Shown in pieces: positions 27,419-36,869 of a stretch of DNA of 64,000 nucleotides; the first letter of the stretch is position 1; every line of letters starts with the position of its first letter. The notes below the pieces were generated by a model. The model was not told where the DNA came from and searched no databases. It saw nothing but the letters and a program-made list of their open reading frames with translations. Position numbers and translations under genes: made by a program. Source of the DNA: CAYWLQ01 sp964458775 (GTDB lineage: Bacteria > Myxococcota_A > Polyangia > JAAYKL01); assembly GCA_964458775.1 (NCBI GenBank), contig CAYWLQ010000009.1, positions 3,564 through 67,563 of the forward strand, given 5' to 3'.

Positions 27419-28744
27419 ATGATGTTGCCGTTAAAATTGCGGACACCTTTGACTAATATTGTTTGTTTCATTCTTTTGACAGGATCTGTTTGTTTCTCAC
27501 AAACGGTTCTGTCAGACAGTTCACTTGATTTACAAAGCAGTTTGGAGATTGGCATTGTCTCCTTAGATGAAGATATCTTCGTCTTAACTAATATTGAACA
27601 ACATATATCGGTTAAAGGTTTTTCAGTTGTGTTTTCGGGTCCTTTTAGATTACGAATTGTTGATCACGAACCAAGCGATTTAGGTGTCCTTCGAAGTCAA
27701 GATTGGGATGAACCTTCTGATTTTGCCAGGATTGTTCCCGTTCTGTCTTTTATGAGAAAATTTGAAAGCGGTTTGATAGATTTTAGTGCAGGGCAATTAA
27801 ATGGAGTATCAATTGGTAACGAAACTATTGTATCCAAATACTTCAACTCTGTTGATATGGATAGATATAAGGGGGGTATTCATCTTCAAGGAGAATACAG
27901 ATTTAACGGTGCGGAATTACTTGTAGATGATATTGTATCTCCCAATATTGGTGCTTTGCGTTTGTATCTTGCTCCAATTTCTTGGTTTTCAGACACAGAA
28001 TGGTCTGACAGACTGCAACTGTGTTTTTTGTCAGGAATTGATTTTAGATCTCCGCTTAGAGCCTATGACAACGGGATACACACTTTTTTTACCGGCGGCG
28101 GAGAAATAGATCTGCGTCTGATAGAGCGAGAACGATTATTGCTTGGAAACTATTTTGTAACAGCTGCTATGAACGGAGATATTGGTCTTCATTTAGGTAT
28201 GACGCTGAATTGGAGCATTCTTTCTTCCGACAAACTCGGTCTGTTTTTAAAAGGAGAATACCGATATTCCGGACCAAAGTATTTTCCTGCATTATTCAAT
28301 CCTTTTTATGACTATAATAGATTTCATTTTACTAAAACCGATTCTCCTCCAAATGCTACCTTTGCTGATCATGCAGTTTTTGGATCCGGGGAATCTTTTG
28401 CCCATGGATTTATGGCAGAGATTTTGTTTGAGTGGAGAAACAAGCTTCAAATTAGTGCAAGATATGACACAGCAGGAAGAGATCGTCTTCATTGGATAAT
28501 GTTTCAATTGGGAGTTTTTCCACTAAAAGGATATCAAATAAAGGGATTTTTTGCCGGACAGAGCATTGAGGGATCTCAATGGATGTTTAGTGAAAATCCG
28601 ATATTTGGAATTGAGGCAAGGGGGAAAATATGGAAACCTATTGATTTGTTTTTCTTTTTCACTAGACGATGGCGAAACATTCCCGAAGATAACAGATCGG
28701 CAAACGAATTGGGCGGCGGAATAGGATGTTATGTGTCATATTAA
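27419..28744 (+). CDS. Outer-membrane beta-barrel protein
   Basis: A 441-residue protein with a signal peptide (IVCFILLTGSVCFSQ) and then many amphipathic beta-strands separated by turns and aromatic girdles (for example KLGLFLKGEYRYSG, NKLQISARYDTAGRD), ending with GGGIGCYVSY, whose C-terminal aromatic residue fits BamA-dependent insertion. No plug or periplasmic domain is seen, so it is probably a closed or channel-forming barrel of about 18 strands. Specific family not recognised. Two consecutive ATG codons make the start ambiguous by one residue. It belongs to the sigma-factor gene run and may be one of its regulated products. Confidence 0.7.
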   Translation: MMLPLKLRTPLTNIVCFILLTGSVCFSQTVLSDSSLDLQSSLEIGIVSLDEDIFVLTNIEQHISVKGFSVVFSGPFRLRIVDHEPSDLGVLRSQDWDEPSDFARIVPVLSFMRKFESGLIDFSAGQLNGVSIGNETIVSKYFNSVDMDRYKGGIHLQGEYRFNGAELLVDDIVSPNIGALRLYLAPISWFSDTEWSDRLQLCFLSGIDFRSPLRAYDNGIHTFFTGGGEIDLRLIERERLLLGNYFVTAAMNGDIGLHLGMTLNWSILSSDKLGLFLKGEYRYSGPKYFPALFNPFYDYNRFHFTKTDSPPNATFADHAVFGSGESFAHGFMAEILFEWRNKLQISARYDTAGRDRLHWIMFQLGVFPLKGYQIKGFFAGQSIEGSQWMFSENPIFGIEARGKIWKPIDLFFFFTRRWRNIPEDNRSANELGGGIGCYVSY

Positions 28745-28864
28745 TATAATAGGGAGACTGCGGCAGTTGCTGTCGGAGATTTTCTTTATGAAAATGTGCA
28801 TTTACATATTGCACTGCAACTGTTAGCATGAAACTCAGGTATCTGAACCTGAAGAGGTACACCA

Positions 28865-30649
28865 GTGGATAGATGTCCTCATTGCAGTCAGAGTCATGCC
28901 GGCACTAATCATTTCTGTCCTGTGACGGGATTGCCTGTCGCACTAGGGCCGAGATTGTTGTCGGCGAAATTGCTGGATAAGTACACTGTTATCAACATTC
29001 TAGGAGAAGGCCCGATTGGCATCGTTCTTGAAGTTGAGGATATTGTTACTCGTATACGCTACGCAGCCAAGCTTATTCATCCTCGTTTTACCAAGGGTCC
29101 TAACATAGCCGAAAACCTTATTAAGGATATAAAACAAGTCCAGTCCGTTTCTTGTGACAATATTGCACAAATAGTCAAGGTGGGAAGGGATTCAGGCGCT
29201 GCCGTAGTGGTTATTCGAGAACTTATGATAGGAGAGTGTCTTTCATCCAGAATAGAGAATATCGGTCAATTTGCAGTTAAGCCTGCAATCGAAATAACCC
29301 GTGAAATATTGACAGCATTACATGCTATTCATCAAATAGGTGTATTGAACTTGGATCTTTCACCATCCGACGTCTTTTTAATATCGGGAGCAAAAGGTAC
29401 TCAAGTCAAATTGGTGGATATTGGAGAGCGCCATGTTAAAGCTTCTCTTCCAAGCGATTTCTCCGAAGCGGTAGGCTACAAATATTTTGCACCTGAACAA
29501 CTTGATAAAAGTCGTCAACCCAACTTCCGTTCGGATATTTACGCAGCGGGAATGATTCTCTATCAGATGCTGACAGGAACTGTACCTGTCGGTGACCCTA
29601 TTCCGCCAAAAGATTGTAGAAAAGATATCTCTGATGATCTTTCTCAAGCGGTACTCAAAGCGATATCTTCGGTTCCCGGTCAGAGACATCAGACCGCACA
29701 AGAATTTATACGCGATTTGGATGCTGTGCTTGTAGAAACTTCAAAAAGCGGAAATACAGGTTCTGTATCTAAGATACCTGCTGTTATAGTTCGAGACAAT
29801 TCTTCTTTGAATGCAAAACCTGTTTCAGATGCTGTTGAAACTGAACCTGTTGCAAAAGCAACATCATCAGAAGAAGTCGTTGTTCCAAAACAAAAAAACC
29901 AATCAGAAACCGCTTCCGTAATTGTAGAGATGCCGGAGATAGAAATTCCTCGTTCTCCAACAAAAACAATAGCCGTAATTGCTTTGTTGTTACTCCTAGC
30001 GGGCGTTGCCGCTTGGTTTTTTGTAATAAAAGACTTTGACACATCAACATCTGAGCCATCGTTGCCTGAGGTTCAAATAACAATAGAGGTATCTCCTTCT
30101 GATGCTACGGTCTTTGCGGACGGAAAGAAAGTTTCCGGTTCTCCGGCGGTTTTGCGGCTTCCGGCAGATAACAGTCTTCATACAATAGCAGTTAAGGCAG
30201 ATGGATATGAGTCTATTGAGCGCGATGTTCGCCTGGATCGATCAAAAACAGTGAAAATTGAACTTATGGAAATAATACAACCTGATGAACCTTCTGACTC
30301 CAATATTGCCGCTGCTCCTATTTTGACAGAGGCTCGAAACCTTGACGCAGAAAAGGGTACAATCGAATCTGATACAGCTGACATCAAGAATGTCAGCAAA
30401 GAGGAAAAAGCCGTCAAAGCCGAACTTTCAAACAAAAGTTCGGTTGGAACGAGATCTGCCTCAACAGGAAAAAAAGCGGACACAAAGAAAACAACAGTTT
30501 CAACCAAACCTGCTGTTGACTCAGTCGTAAAATCAAAAAAGACATCAGTAGAAAAACCGAGTAATCCTGTTGCTAAAGTACCTAATGATGAGGAACCGCC
30601 CAAAACAAAGAATTTGGAGGGTTTTCGAACAGTCAATCCGTTTGAGTAA
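28865..30649 (+). CDS. Atypical Ser/Thr kinase-like membrane protein with PEGA domain
   Basis: A 594-residue protein. A short Cys/His cluster (CPHC at 4-7, C18) opens the chain like a zinc ribbon. The kinase-like domain (about 38-290) keeps a glycine loop GEGPIG (47-52), Lys69, Asp164 and the metal Asp185, but HRDLKPxN has become LNLDLSPSD (161-169) and DFG is DIG. One transmembrane helix (about 365-385) precedes a PEGA domain (ITIEVSPSDATVFADGKKVSG) and a long Lys/Ser/Thr tail. Activity is uncertain; it may act as a scaffold. The GTG start follows AGAGG. Next gene is 50 bases on. Confidence 0.78.
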   Translation: MDRCPHCSQSHAGTNHFCPVTGLPVALGPRLLSAKLLDKYTVINILGEGPIGIVLEVEDIVTRIRYAAKLIHPRFTKGPNIAENLIKDIKQVQSVSCDNIAQIVKVGRDSGAAVVVIRELMIGECLSSRIENIGQFAVKPAIEITREILTALHAIHQIGVLNLDLSPSDVFLISGAKGTQVKLVDIGERHVKASLPSDFSEAVGYKYFAPEQLDKSRQPNFRSDIYAAGMILYQMLTGTVPVGDPIPPKDCRKDISDDLSQAVLKAISSVPGQRHQTAQEFIRDLDAVLVETSKSGNTGSVSKIPAVIVRDNSSLNAKPVSDAVETEPVAKATSSEEVVVPKQKNQSETASVIVEMPEIEIPRSPTKTIAVIALLLLLAGVAAWFFVIKDFDTSTSEPSLPEVQITIEVSPSDATVFADGKKVSGSPAVLRLPADNSLHTIAVKADGYESIERDVRLDRSKTVKIELMEIIQPDEPSDSNIAAAPILTEARNLDAEKGTIESDTADIKNVSKEEKAVKAELSNKSSVGTRSASTGKKADTKKTTVSTKPAVDSVVKSKKTSVEKPSNPVAKVPNDEEPPKTKNLEGFRTVNPFE

Positions 30650-30699
30650 AATGATCTTGTGCAAGAATGTAGAAAAAAATTGATGTGAGAGGAGAGTAA

Positions 30700-31818
30700 A
30701 TGAAGCGTATCGTTCCTATTATCATCCTGTGTATCGGTGTCGTCGCTGCTTCTCCGGCACTTTGTCAGAAAAAAAAAGCTAAGGTACTGTTTGACGCCGG
30801 AGTAACTGCTCTTGAACAGAAAGACTATTCCAAAGCATTGCAATCATTTCAGGATGCATATTCACTAAGTCCTCATTGGGCTGTTTTAGCTCATATCGGC
30901 ACATGTTATGCCAGATTGGATCAACCGGAAAAAGCAATACAAAGTTTTCAAACCTATCTGGAAGAAGGAGGCAAACAAATTCCCCCTGATGAAAGAAAAA
31001 CAGCCGAGGAAATGATAGTACAACAAAAGCGTAAACTCGGTACTTTAGTTTTGTCTGTGGGGAAAGACGGTGTTGAAGCACTTATAGATGGGGAATCTAT
31101 CGGTAAATCACCATTCAATGATATTGTTCTGTCTCCCGGCTTGCATGAGATTGCTGTAATCTTTGGACCGAGTGATATTGTAAAGCGTAAAATTGACTTG
31201 CTTTCGGGACAGGAGTTTATTCTTCGCATTGAGCAAGAAAAGCATGTTTCCACAGCACCCGAGACGACTTTGGTACAAGAATCAGAATCGAAACCCAAAA
31301 AATCCGAAACAAAAACATCTCAAATGGAAGAGACAAATCCGGTTTTTAGTGCTCCGCCTTCTTCTTCTGAAAAGGTAAAAGGAAGTGCTGTTCCATTCGG
31401 ATTATCTCTGGGGCTGACAATAGCCGACCTTATAGCAACGGGTGTAAGTTGGGGACTATTTTCTTATTATAACTCTTCCGCAAAGAACTATAAAAACGAT
31501 TTGGATTTGCAGGTTGAAATTTACGGTTGGGATTTTACTTGGGAAGAAACCTGTTCGCAGATTAAGGTTTCGACAAAATCAGAAGAGTATTACTGTAATA
31601 CAGAACTGAATCGAAGAGATTTTGTAAAGAAAGCAGATACCTGGAAAATTGTAGGCATTGCCACCTCAGCAGCGTTGGGTGTAACCCTTACAACTACTCT
31701 AATATTCGGTCTCAATCGTCATTGGTTCGGCGGAAGCAAAAACAATGAAGCTGCACTTTCTTTTATTCCCTTTGTAAGCCCTAAAGAAAACGGTTTTGTT
31801 TTGAGTTTATCATTCTAA
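30700..31818 (+). CDS. Exported TPR and PEGA protein
   Basis: A 372-residue protein with a signal peptide (IIILCIGVVAASPALC), two to three TPR units at about residues 25-105 (AGVTALEQKDYSKALQSFQDAYSLSP; CYARLDQPEKAIQSFQTYLEEGG), a PEGA-type beta domain at about 113-170, a polar Glu/Ser/Thr linker, and two hydrophobic segments at about 228-250 and 315-340. TPR-PEGA proteins of this kind are common in Myxococcota as periplasmic partners. GAGAGGAGAG lies upstream of the ATG. It closely follows the kinase-like gene, whose periplasmic part also carries PEGA, which suggests that the two products work together. Confidence 0.8.
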   Translation: MKRIVPIIILCIGVVAASPALCQKKKAKVLFDAGVTALEQKDYSKALQSFQDAYSLSPHWAVLAHIGTCYARLDQPEKAIQSFQTYLEEGGKQIPPDERKTAEEMIVQQKRKLGTLVLSVGKDGVEALIDGESIGKSPFNDIVLSPGLHEIAVIFGPSDIVKRKIDLLSGQEFILRIEQEKHVSTAPETTLVQESESKPKKSETKTSQMEETNPVFSAPPSSSEKVKGSAVPFGLSLGLTIADLIATGVSWGLFSYYNSSAKNYKNDLDLQVEIYGWDFTWEETCSQIKVSTKSEEYYCNTELNRRDFVKKADTWKIVGIATSAALGVTLTTTLIFGLNRHWFGGSKNNEAALSFIPFVSPKENGFVLSLSF

Positions 31819-31933
31819 CCTCCCTCAGTATTTGACAATAACTTCATCTGCGTTACGAATAAGCAGAAGGCTGAACTGTACTGCAAACAAAAAAACAGTA
31901 GATCGATTAGTAGATCTCAAGGAGGCGGTTTAA

Positions 31934-32425
31934 ATGACACAAATTACTTTCAAAGGAAATCCGTTAAATACAGTAGGAACCTTGCCTAACAAGGGAAACG
32001 TTGCTCCCAAATTTTCTCTTGTCGGTCTTGACCTTAGAGATATGGAACTAAAAGATTTTTCAGGGAAGAAGGTTCTAAATATTTTTCCAAGCATTGATAC
32101 TCCTGTATGTGCAACATCGGTTCGCAAATTCAACGAACATGCTGCTTCGAAACCGGGTGTTGTTGTACTAAATATCTCAGCAGATCTTCCTTTTGCTCAA
32201 CAACGTTTTTGCGGTGCAGAAGGAATAGACAAAGTTGTAATGCTGTCTTCTTTTCGTTCTAACTTTGCAACTGACTACGGTCTACAAATAGCTGACGGTC
32301 CCTTAGCAGGGCTTTGTTCCAGAGCGGTAATCGTTCTCGATGAACAGAACCGAGTGGTTTACACCCAGCAAGTAAAAGAAATAGCCGAAGAACCTGACTA
32401 CGAAGCAGCTTTAGCAGTGTTATAG
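31934..32425 (+). CDS. tpx: Thiol peroxidase
   Basis: A 163-residue atypical two-cysteine peroxiredoxin that reduces hydroperoxides, normally with thioredoxin. The Tpx signature NIFPSIDTPVCATSVRKFN carries the peroxidatic Cys, and RFCGAEGI the resolving Cys. The N-terminal fold ITFKGNPLNTVG and length (E. coli Tpx 168) also match. A very strong AAGGAGG precedes the ATG. The upstream leader contains the 7-base direct repeat GTAGATC twice, which might be an operator. It stands alone and convergent with the Do-type protease gene, so it is probably its own transcript. Confidence 0.95.
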   Translation: MTQITFKGNPLNTVGTLPNKGNVAPKFSLVGLDLRDMELKDFSGKKVLNIFPSIDTPVCATSVRKFNEHAASKPGVVVLNISADLPFAQQRFCGAEGIDKVVMLSSFRSNFATDYGLQIADGPLAGLCSRAVIVLDEQNRVVYTQQVKEIAEEPDYEAALAVL

Positions 32426-32535
32426 AAAAGCATTTACATGATTTGTTTCTTGCTTCAAGGGATGAACATTTTTCTCATTTGCCGCAAATTCCAATTGTTT
32501 AGGAAAAGAATTATTGAATCCAAAATTATCGGCTG

Positions 32536-34020
32536 TTACTTAGCGGCGTTAAAGGTAACCCACAGCCAGGCTCCCTGTCTAAAAACCCTCAGCACCACTG
32601 TTGTCCCTGCTTTTACCTTTTTTGCTTCATTCTTAAAGTCAGCAGAGGTTTTAACCGGTGTTCGATTAATTTCGAGAATAATATCTCCCTGCTGAAGCAC
32701 ACCGTATGCAGGACTGTCTGCAGATATGCCTGTTACTACAGATCCAAAGGCTACATCATCTGCTCCCAATCGACGCTTTAGTCGTTCGTCAAGGTTTTCC
32801 AGGGTCAACCCAAAATCATTTTCACTTTTTGAACCTGTGGCAGTTTTGCTCTCTGTTTCATTGGACGGCATTTTTCCTATTTCGATCTTTAGAGTTGTTT
32901 CTTTACCGTCACGAAAAACCTTAAAAGGAGCTGTGGTGCCCGGCTTTATTTTGGCCACCATATGCGGAAGCTGTTTGGATTCTTTTAACGGCTTGCCGTC
33001 AACGGTTAAAATAACATCGCCGGGTTTCATTCCGCCTTTGGCTGCAGGAGAGTCGGGAGTAACATTGGCTACCACAGCTCCGGTCTTTCCTGATAGACCG
33101 AAGGCTTTTGCCAATTCCTCGGTCATAGGTTGAAAAGCAATTCCCAACCATCCTCTAACAACTTCTCCGCCTGAACTCAAAGACTCAATTACGCTTGCTG
33201 CAAGACTGGAAGGAATAGCAAAACCGATTCCCTGTCCCTGAGGATTTATGGCGGTATTTATTCCAATTACTTCACCTTTAAGATTAAAAAGAGGTCCTCC
33301 CGAATTTCCCGGATTTATAGAAGCATCTGTTTGGATAAAATTGTCATAAGGCCCGGCACCGATAACACGTTCTTTTGCAGATACAATGCCGGAAGTTACG
33401 GTGTGATCCAATCCGAACGGATTTCCGATAGCCACTACGTGGTCTCCCACTTTAAGAGAATCAGAATCACCAAAAGTAACCATAGGCAAATTGGTTTTTG
33501 CATTAAGATTCTTTATTTTCAGCAAAGCAACATCTGTACGCTCATCCGCGCCGACTAACTCAGCCGTAAATATTTGCTCATCCGAAAGTTGAACCTCTAT
33601 TTCATCAGCTCCGGAAATAACATGGTTGTTGGTTACCACCAAACCGCTCTTATCGATAATAAAACCGGAACCCAAACTTCTCTGCTCAGGAAGCTGATTG
33701 GGCATAGGAGAGCGTCTAGGTTGTCCGAAAAACCATTCAAAAATATCCGGACCGAAGGGCATCATATTGGGAGACATTTTAGGTTTAGATTTGGTTCGAA
33801 TATTGACCACAGCAGGAGATACCCTTTCTACCAAGGGTGCAAGCGATACACGAGGATCATAGGAGGTTGGATTAAGAGGTGCAGAGGCCTTAGTCTGTTT
33901 GTCTTCCGAACTTTTCTGACTATTAGCCGGCGAAGCTCCACAGGCTACAGCTACAACCACGGCTATAATAATGCCGACCGCAGTATATCTCATTATATGT
34001 GTTTTTTTATTGTTTTTCAT
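32536..34020 (-). CDS. degP: Do-type periplasmic serine protease (DegP/HtrA family)
   Basis: A 494-residue S1C protease. The N-terminal VVAVACG suggests a lipoprotein or signal-anchored export. The trypsin-like domain (about 60-270) has the triad His in TNNHVI, Asp in RTDVALL and Ser in GNSGGPLF. Two PDZ domains follow at about 290-385 and 410-494. Family members degrade or refold misfolded envelope proteins and form cage oligomers. GGGAGA lies about ten bases before the ATG. A Lys/Pro/Met-rich loop (KPKMSPNMMPFGPDIFEWFFG) corresponds to the LA-loop region. Alternative names DegQ or MucD would also fit. Confidence 0.93.
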   Translation of the reverse strand: MKNNKKTHIMRYTAVGIIIAVVVAVACGASPANSQKSSEDKQTKASAPLNPTSYDPRVSLAPLVERVSPAVVNIRTKSKPKMSPNMMPFGPDIFEWFFGQPRRSPMPNQLPEQRSLGSGFIIDKSGLVVTNNHVISGADEIEVQLSDEQIFTAELVGADERTDVALLKIKNLNAKTNLPMVTFGDSDSLKVGDHVVAIGNPFGLDHTVTSGIVSAKERVIGAGPYDNFIQTDASINPGNSGGPLFNLKGEVIGINTAINPQGQGIGFAIPSSLAASVIESLSSGGEVVRGWLGIAFQPMTEELAKAFGLSGKTGAVVANVTPDSPAAKGGMKPGDVILTVDGKPLKESKQLPHMVAKIKPGTTAPFKVFRDGKETTLKIEIGKMPSNETESKTATGSKSENDFGLTLENLDERLKRRLGADDVAFGSVVTGISADSPAYGVLQQGDIILEINRTPVKTSADFKNEAKKVKAGTTVVLRVFRQGAWLWVTFNAAK

Positions 34021-34330
34021 GACTCACATTTCTCCCTAAAACAGGCATATTTGCCGTTTCAAAAATATGAACATTTGAGAGAAAAAGTTATTTCATAAAA
34101 AAAATAAAAAACCAGTGTAGTTGTGTCTTGTCTTGCTTACGAAGTAGTAAGAAAAGGTCAACAGAATTGTCCTAATTCTTTATAATAAACATATCAAAGA
34201 AGATACTTAATGACTAGCATGACGCAATATCTATAACATAAAGCGATAATCCAAATTGGTCTTTATATATACAATATCTCAATATGCATGAAACGTTAGT
34301 AAGAAATATTCCTCTAAAGCATGGAGTTCT

Positions 34331-35443
34331 TTATGTTTTTAGCAGAACAAATACAGCAATAGACACAATCGCAATGAAACAAGCAACAATAAGTCCATAG
34401 CGATCAATGAGAGTAATCCAATTTGAAATAGCCGCGTGTGATTCTGAATCTTTTTCAAATATAACATTTTCCGAAACAAGAAAATCGGATTGAACTATAT
34501 TCATTTTTACTCGGTTATAGACTGCGATCATTACAGGTATGTAGAGAACTGCTATCATTTCACCGAATATTCGAGGTTCATATATGTTCCCTACAACCAA
34601 AAGAGGAGAGAAAAATATTACACTCCATATTTCAATTCTTTTTAGTTTTTGAGGAATATACTTTCTGAGCATCATCCAAATAATAGGCAAAAAACCGATG
34701 CTAGATAAAAACTGAGCTGTATTGCTGAACGGTTTTTTTGCGATCCATTTAATGTTGTTTAGTACTCTAAGTTTGTTGCCGATATAAAAATGCAACGGTT
34801 CATTTTCATTCTCTGTCAGAATAAGGCTTATAAGTATTCGACATGCAAAAAAAACCGCTGCTAAACCAAAAAGAACAACGAGATGATTCTTGGTTTTCAG
34901 TTTATCGAGGGATAATAAAACAAAAAGAGGAACTAAAAAAACAATGGATTCTCTGTTAATGGCCCCTAGTATCATTACCAATAATAAACAAGACCACTTT
35001 TCTTTTAAAATATAATAGAAACCCGCAACCATAAAAAAGACGGCCGCTGTATCATATGGGTAGTAAACAGCCCAAACATGCTTCAACAAAAAAGGAAATG
35101 TTAAAAAAGCGACAAATAAAACAGAAAAACAATATGATATCGCACTATTTAGATAGATTCTAAAAACTTTATAAATAAATACTATTGTCAGCAACGAGAA
35201 ACAAAATTCAAATACAAAAAAAGCATTCCCAATCTTCATTCCCAATAGCTCAACAAAAAACCTGGACAATAAGGGAACAAGAATTCTATGCCCAAAAGGA
35301 AGCTTAGCCGTCAAGTTATAAAGCTGTTCCCATGTTGCACCGTGATATTCCGTATTCATCTGAAATCTGAGTACCGTATATGAAAATGCAACAATTATTG
35401 GAAATAATATAATTGTTAGATATTCCCTCTTCATATAAGCCAT
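34331..35443 (-). CDS. Polytopic membrane protein, GT-C-like
   Basis: A 370-residue integral membrane protein with about nine to ten helices and a short soluble segment before the last helix. LPFGHRILVPLLSRFF in the first periplasmic loop and YYPYDTAAVFFMVAGFYY resemble features of GT-C-like membrane proteins with unknown donors. The C-terminal loop FEKDSESHAAISNWITLIDRYG precedes a final helix. No ribosome binding site is obvious, and a second ATG three codons on is possible. It stands alone, away from the exopolysaccharide locus. Function unassigned. Confidence 0.55.
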   Translation of the reverse strand: MAYMKREYLTIILFPIIVAFSYTVLRFQMNTEYHGATWEQLYNLTAKLPFGHRILVPLLSRFFVELLGMKIGNAFFVFEFCFSLLTIVFIYKVFRIYLNSAISYCFSVLFVAFLTFPFLLKHVWAVYYPYDTAAVFFMVAGFYYILKEKWSCLLLVMILGAINRESIVFLVPLFVLLSLDKLKTKNHLVVLFGLAAVFFACRILISLILTENENEPLHFYIGNKLRVLNNIKWIAKKPFSNTAQFLSSIGFLPIIWMMLRKYIPQKLKRIEIWSVIFFSPLLVVGNIYEPRIFGEMIAVLYIPVMIAVYNRVKMNIVQSDFLVSENVIFEKDSESHAAISNWITLIDRYGLIVACFIAIVSIAVFVLLKT

Positions 35444-35679
35444 ATACTAAATATCAAATAAGTCTTACACAAGAACTTTAATTGTATTTTGTAATAAATC
35501 GTTATTTTATATGCAAAAAAAACCAATCGATAAAAAAGCAAATTTTAAACTTGTGATAAAAGATAAAGATCTATTTGACTAACAGCATCCCTCGTCTTTT
35601 CTTGCTTATGGATCAGTGATTTATATTTTTTTGGTATGCCCGCATTAACAATAATTTTCTGTTAACTTAAGTTGTATTG

Positions 35680-36810
35680 TTATAGTTTTGCCCTTAACGC
35701 ATACCATCCTATGTTTATAGAGAACTCACATGGGTCGCAGCTTTCGCTTGCGTTAAGGCATGGTTCGCAGGTTTTATTAATCGATAGAACTGCACCTTCG
35801 GCGTCTGTTACATTTTCTCGCCAGATGTCGGTAAACTGATTGGTTGAGTCGTAGTTAGCGGAATAGAGTTCAACATAAAAATTTATTGAATCTGTGGCTT
35901 CGTCATACATTGGATAGTCACCGATACCTTGATTGTAGAGTGCCTCCGGAATGTAAATTCCAAGCACCCAAGCTTTATTCGGTCCGGCATTTCCTTGCGC
36001 CCAAAGATCTAATTCCTTTTCTCCATTGTATTCGTACCAATTGGCATAAAACACATCTAGCAAAACATCTTTGCCGTCGTGCATTGCGATATAGTCAATA
36101 TTGTTACCGTCAAGTAAGACTGCCGCCTCATCGTCAATTCCTACAGGTATTGAGAAGTTATCTAATGCAAATCCTCCTACTCCTAAACATAAGGGCAATC
36201 CCCAGAGATCTACACAAACATCTCCACATTTGCATGGATCATCTTCTGCAGATTCATCACACATCGGATAACAATAGTTTTCAGAGTATCTGGTCGACGG
36301 AAAAACCCAGCTTCCGCATTCAGAATTTTCACAGCATTCTTCTAAATCGCTACAGATGCTTCCCTCACAATCGTTGTATACACAGTCGCTGTCAGCATCG
36401 GTGTCAGCATCTGCATCTGCATCCGAATCTGTATCGGCATCAGCATCGGTATCGGCATCGATATCGGCATCAGTATCAGCATCGGCATCAGCATCTGAAT
36501 TGCCGGTACATCCTTCGCATATTCCCCATTTTTGTCCGCTGCTTTCACATTCTTGAACTCCGGTTCCTCCTTCTGCACATGGACAGACTTTTAGATCACC
36601 GGGAACACACGTTTCTGAACCCAAACAACCTTTACACGGTCCCCAAGAGTTACCGTCTTCACTACAGACCTGAACCCCTGACGTATTTGTTCCGGGACAC
36701 GGGCAATCTTCTTGTAAACCGGGAGGACATCCTAGAATTTCACTTGTACAGCCGAACAGTCCATTAAGATATGTCAATGCAATCAATAACGTTGCTATCG
36801 TGCGAATCAT
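35680..36810 (-). CDS. Cys-rich lipoprotein with an Asp/Ala tandem repeat
   Basis: A 376-residue lipoprotein with lipobox LFGC. Two copies of a C-x-C-x(n)-G-x-Q-x-C-x(n)-W-G-x-C-x-G-C module at about residues 28-62 and 70-101 are typical of Myxococcota surface lipoproteins. Next comes a linker of about 40 residues made only of Asp, Ala, Thr, Ile and Ser (about 104-142), a second Cys-rich region (CEGSICSDLEECCENSECGSW; CDESAEDDPCKCGDVC) and a beta-rich C-terminal domain of about 170 residues. The acidic linker may bind calcium or act as a spacer. AAGGAG sits six bases before the ATG. Function unknown. Confidence 0.75.
   Translation of the reverse strand: MIRTIATLLIALTYLNGLFGCTSEILGCPPGLQEDCPCPGTNTSGVQVCSEDGNSWGPCKGCLGSETCVPGDLKVCPCAEGGTGVQECESSGQKWGICEGCTGNSDADADADTDADIDADTDADADTDSDADADADTDADSDCVYNDCEGSICSDLEECCENSECGSWVFPSTRYSENYCYPMCDESAEDDPCKCGDVCVDLWGLPLCLGVGGFALDNFSIPVGIDDEAAVLLDGNNIDYIAMHDGKDVLLDVFYANWYEYNGEKELDLWAQGNAGPNKAWVLGIYIPEALYNQGIGDYPMYDEATDSINFYVELYSANYDSTNQFTDIWRENVTDAEGAVLSINKTCEPCLNASESCDPCEFSINIGWYALRAKL
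36388..36502. repeat. Hexanucleotide-type tandem repeat (Asp/Ala linker)
   Basis: About nineteen units based on GCATCG/GCATCA (plus-strand reading), with T/A variants giving Thr and Ile, code in frame for the acidic linker of the lipoprotein on the minus strand. Unit changes would keep the reading frame, so the linker length can vary without breaking the gene. Confidence 0.75.
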
Positions 36811-36869
36811 CGCGAGCTCCTTTTCTTAATCCATAACTTCAAAAAGCAGTTTAAGGATTTTCTAATATC

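Noticed and set aside
30178..30843. Open frame of 221 codons on the minus strand
   Set aside because: Antisense to the tail of the PEGA kinase-like gene; low-complexity Ser/Phe-rich product and no ribosome binding site.
35886..36767. Open frame of 293 codons on the plus strand
   Set aside because: It runs antisense to the Cys-rich lipoprotein and is rich in His/Arg/Leu because it reads the Asp/Ala repeat backwards. No start signal or family.
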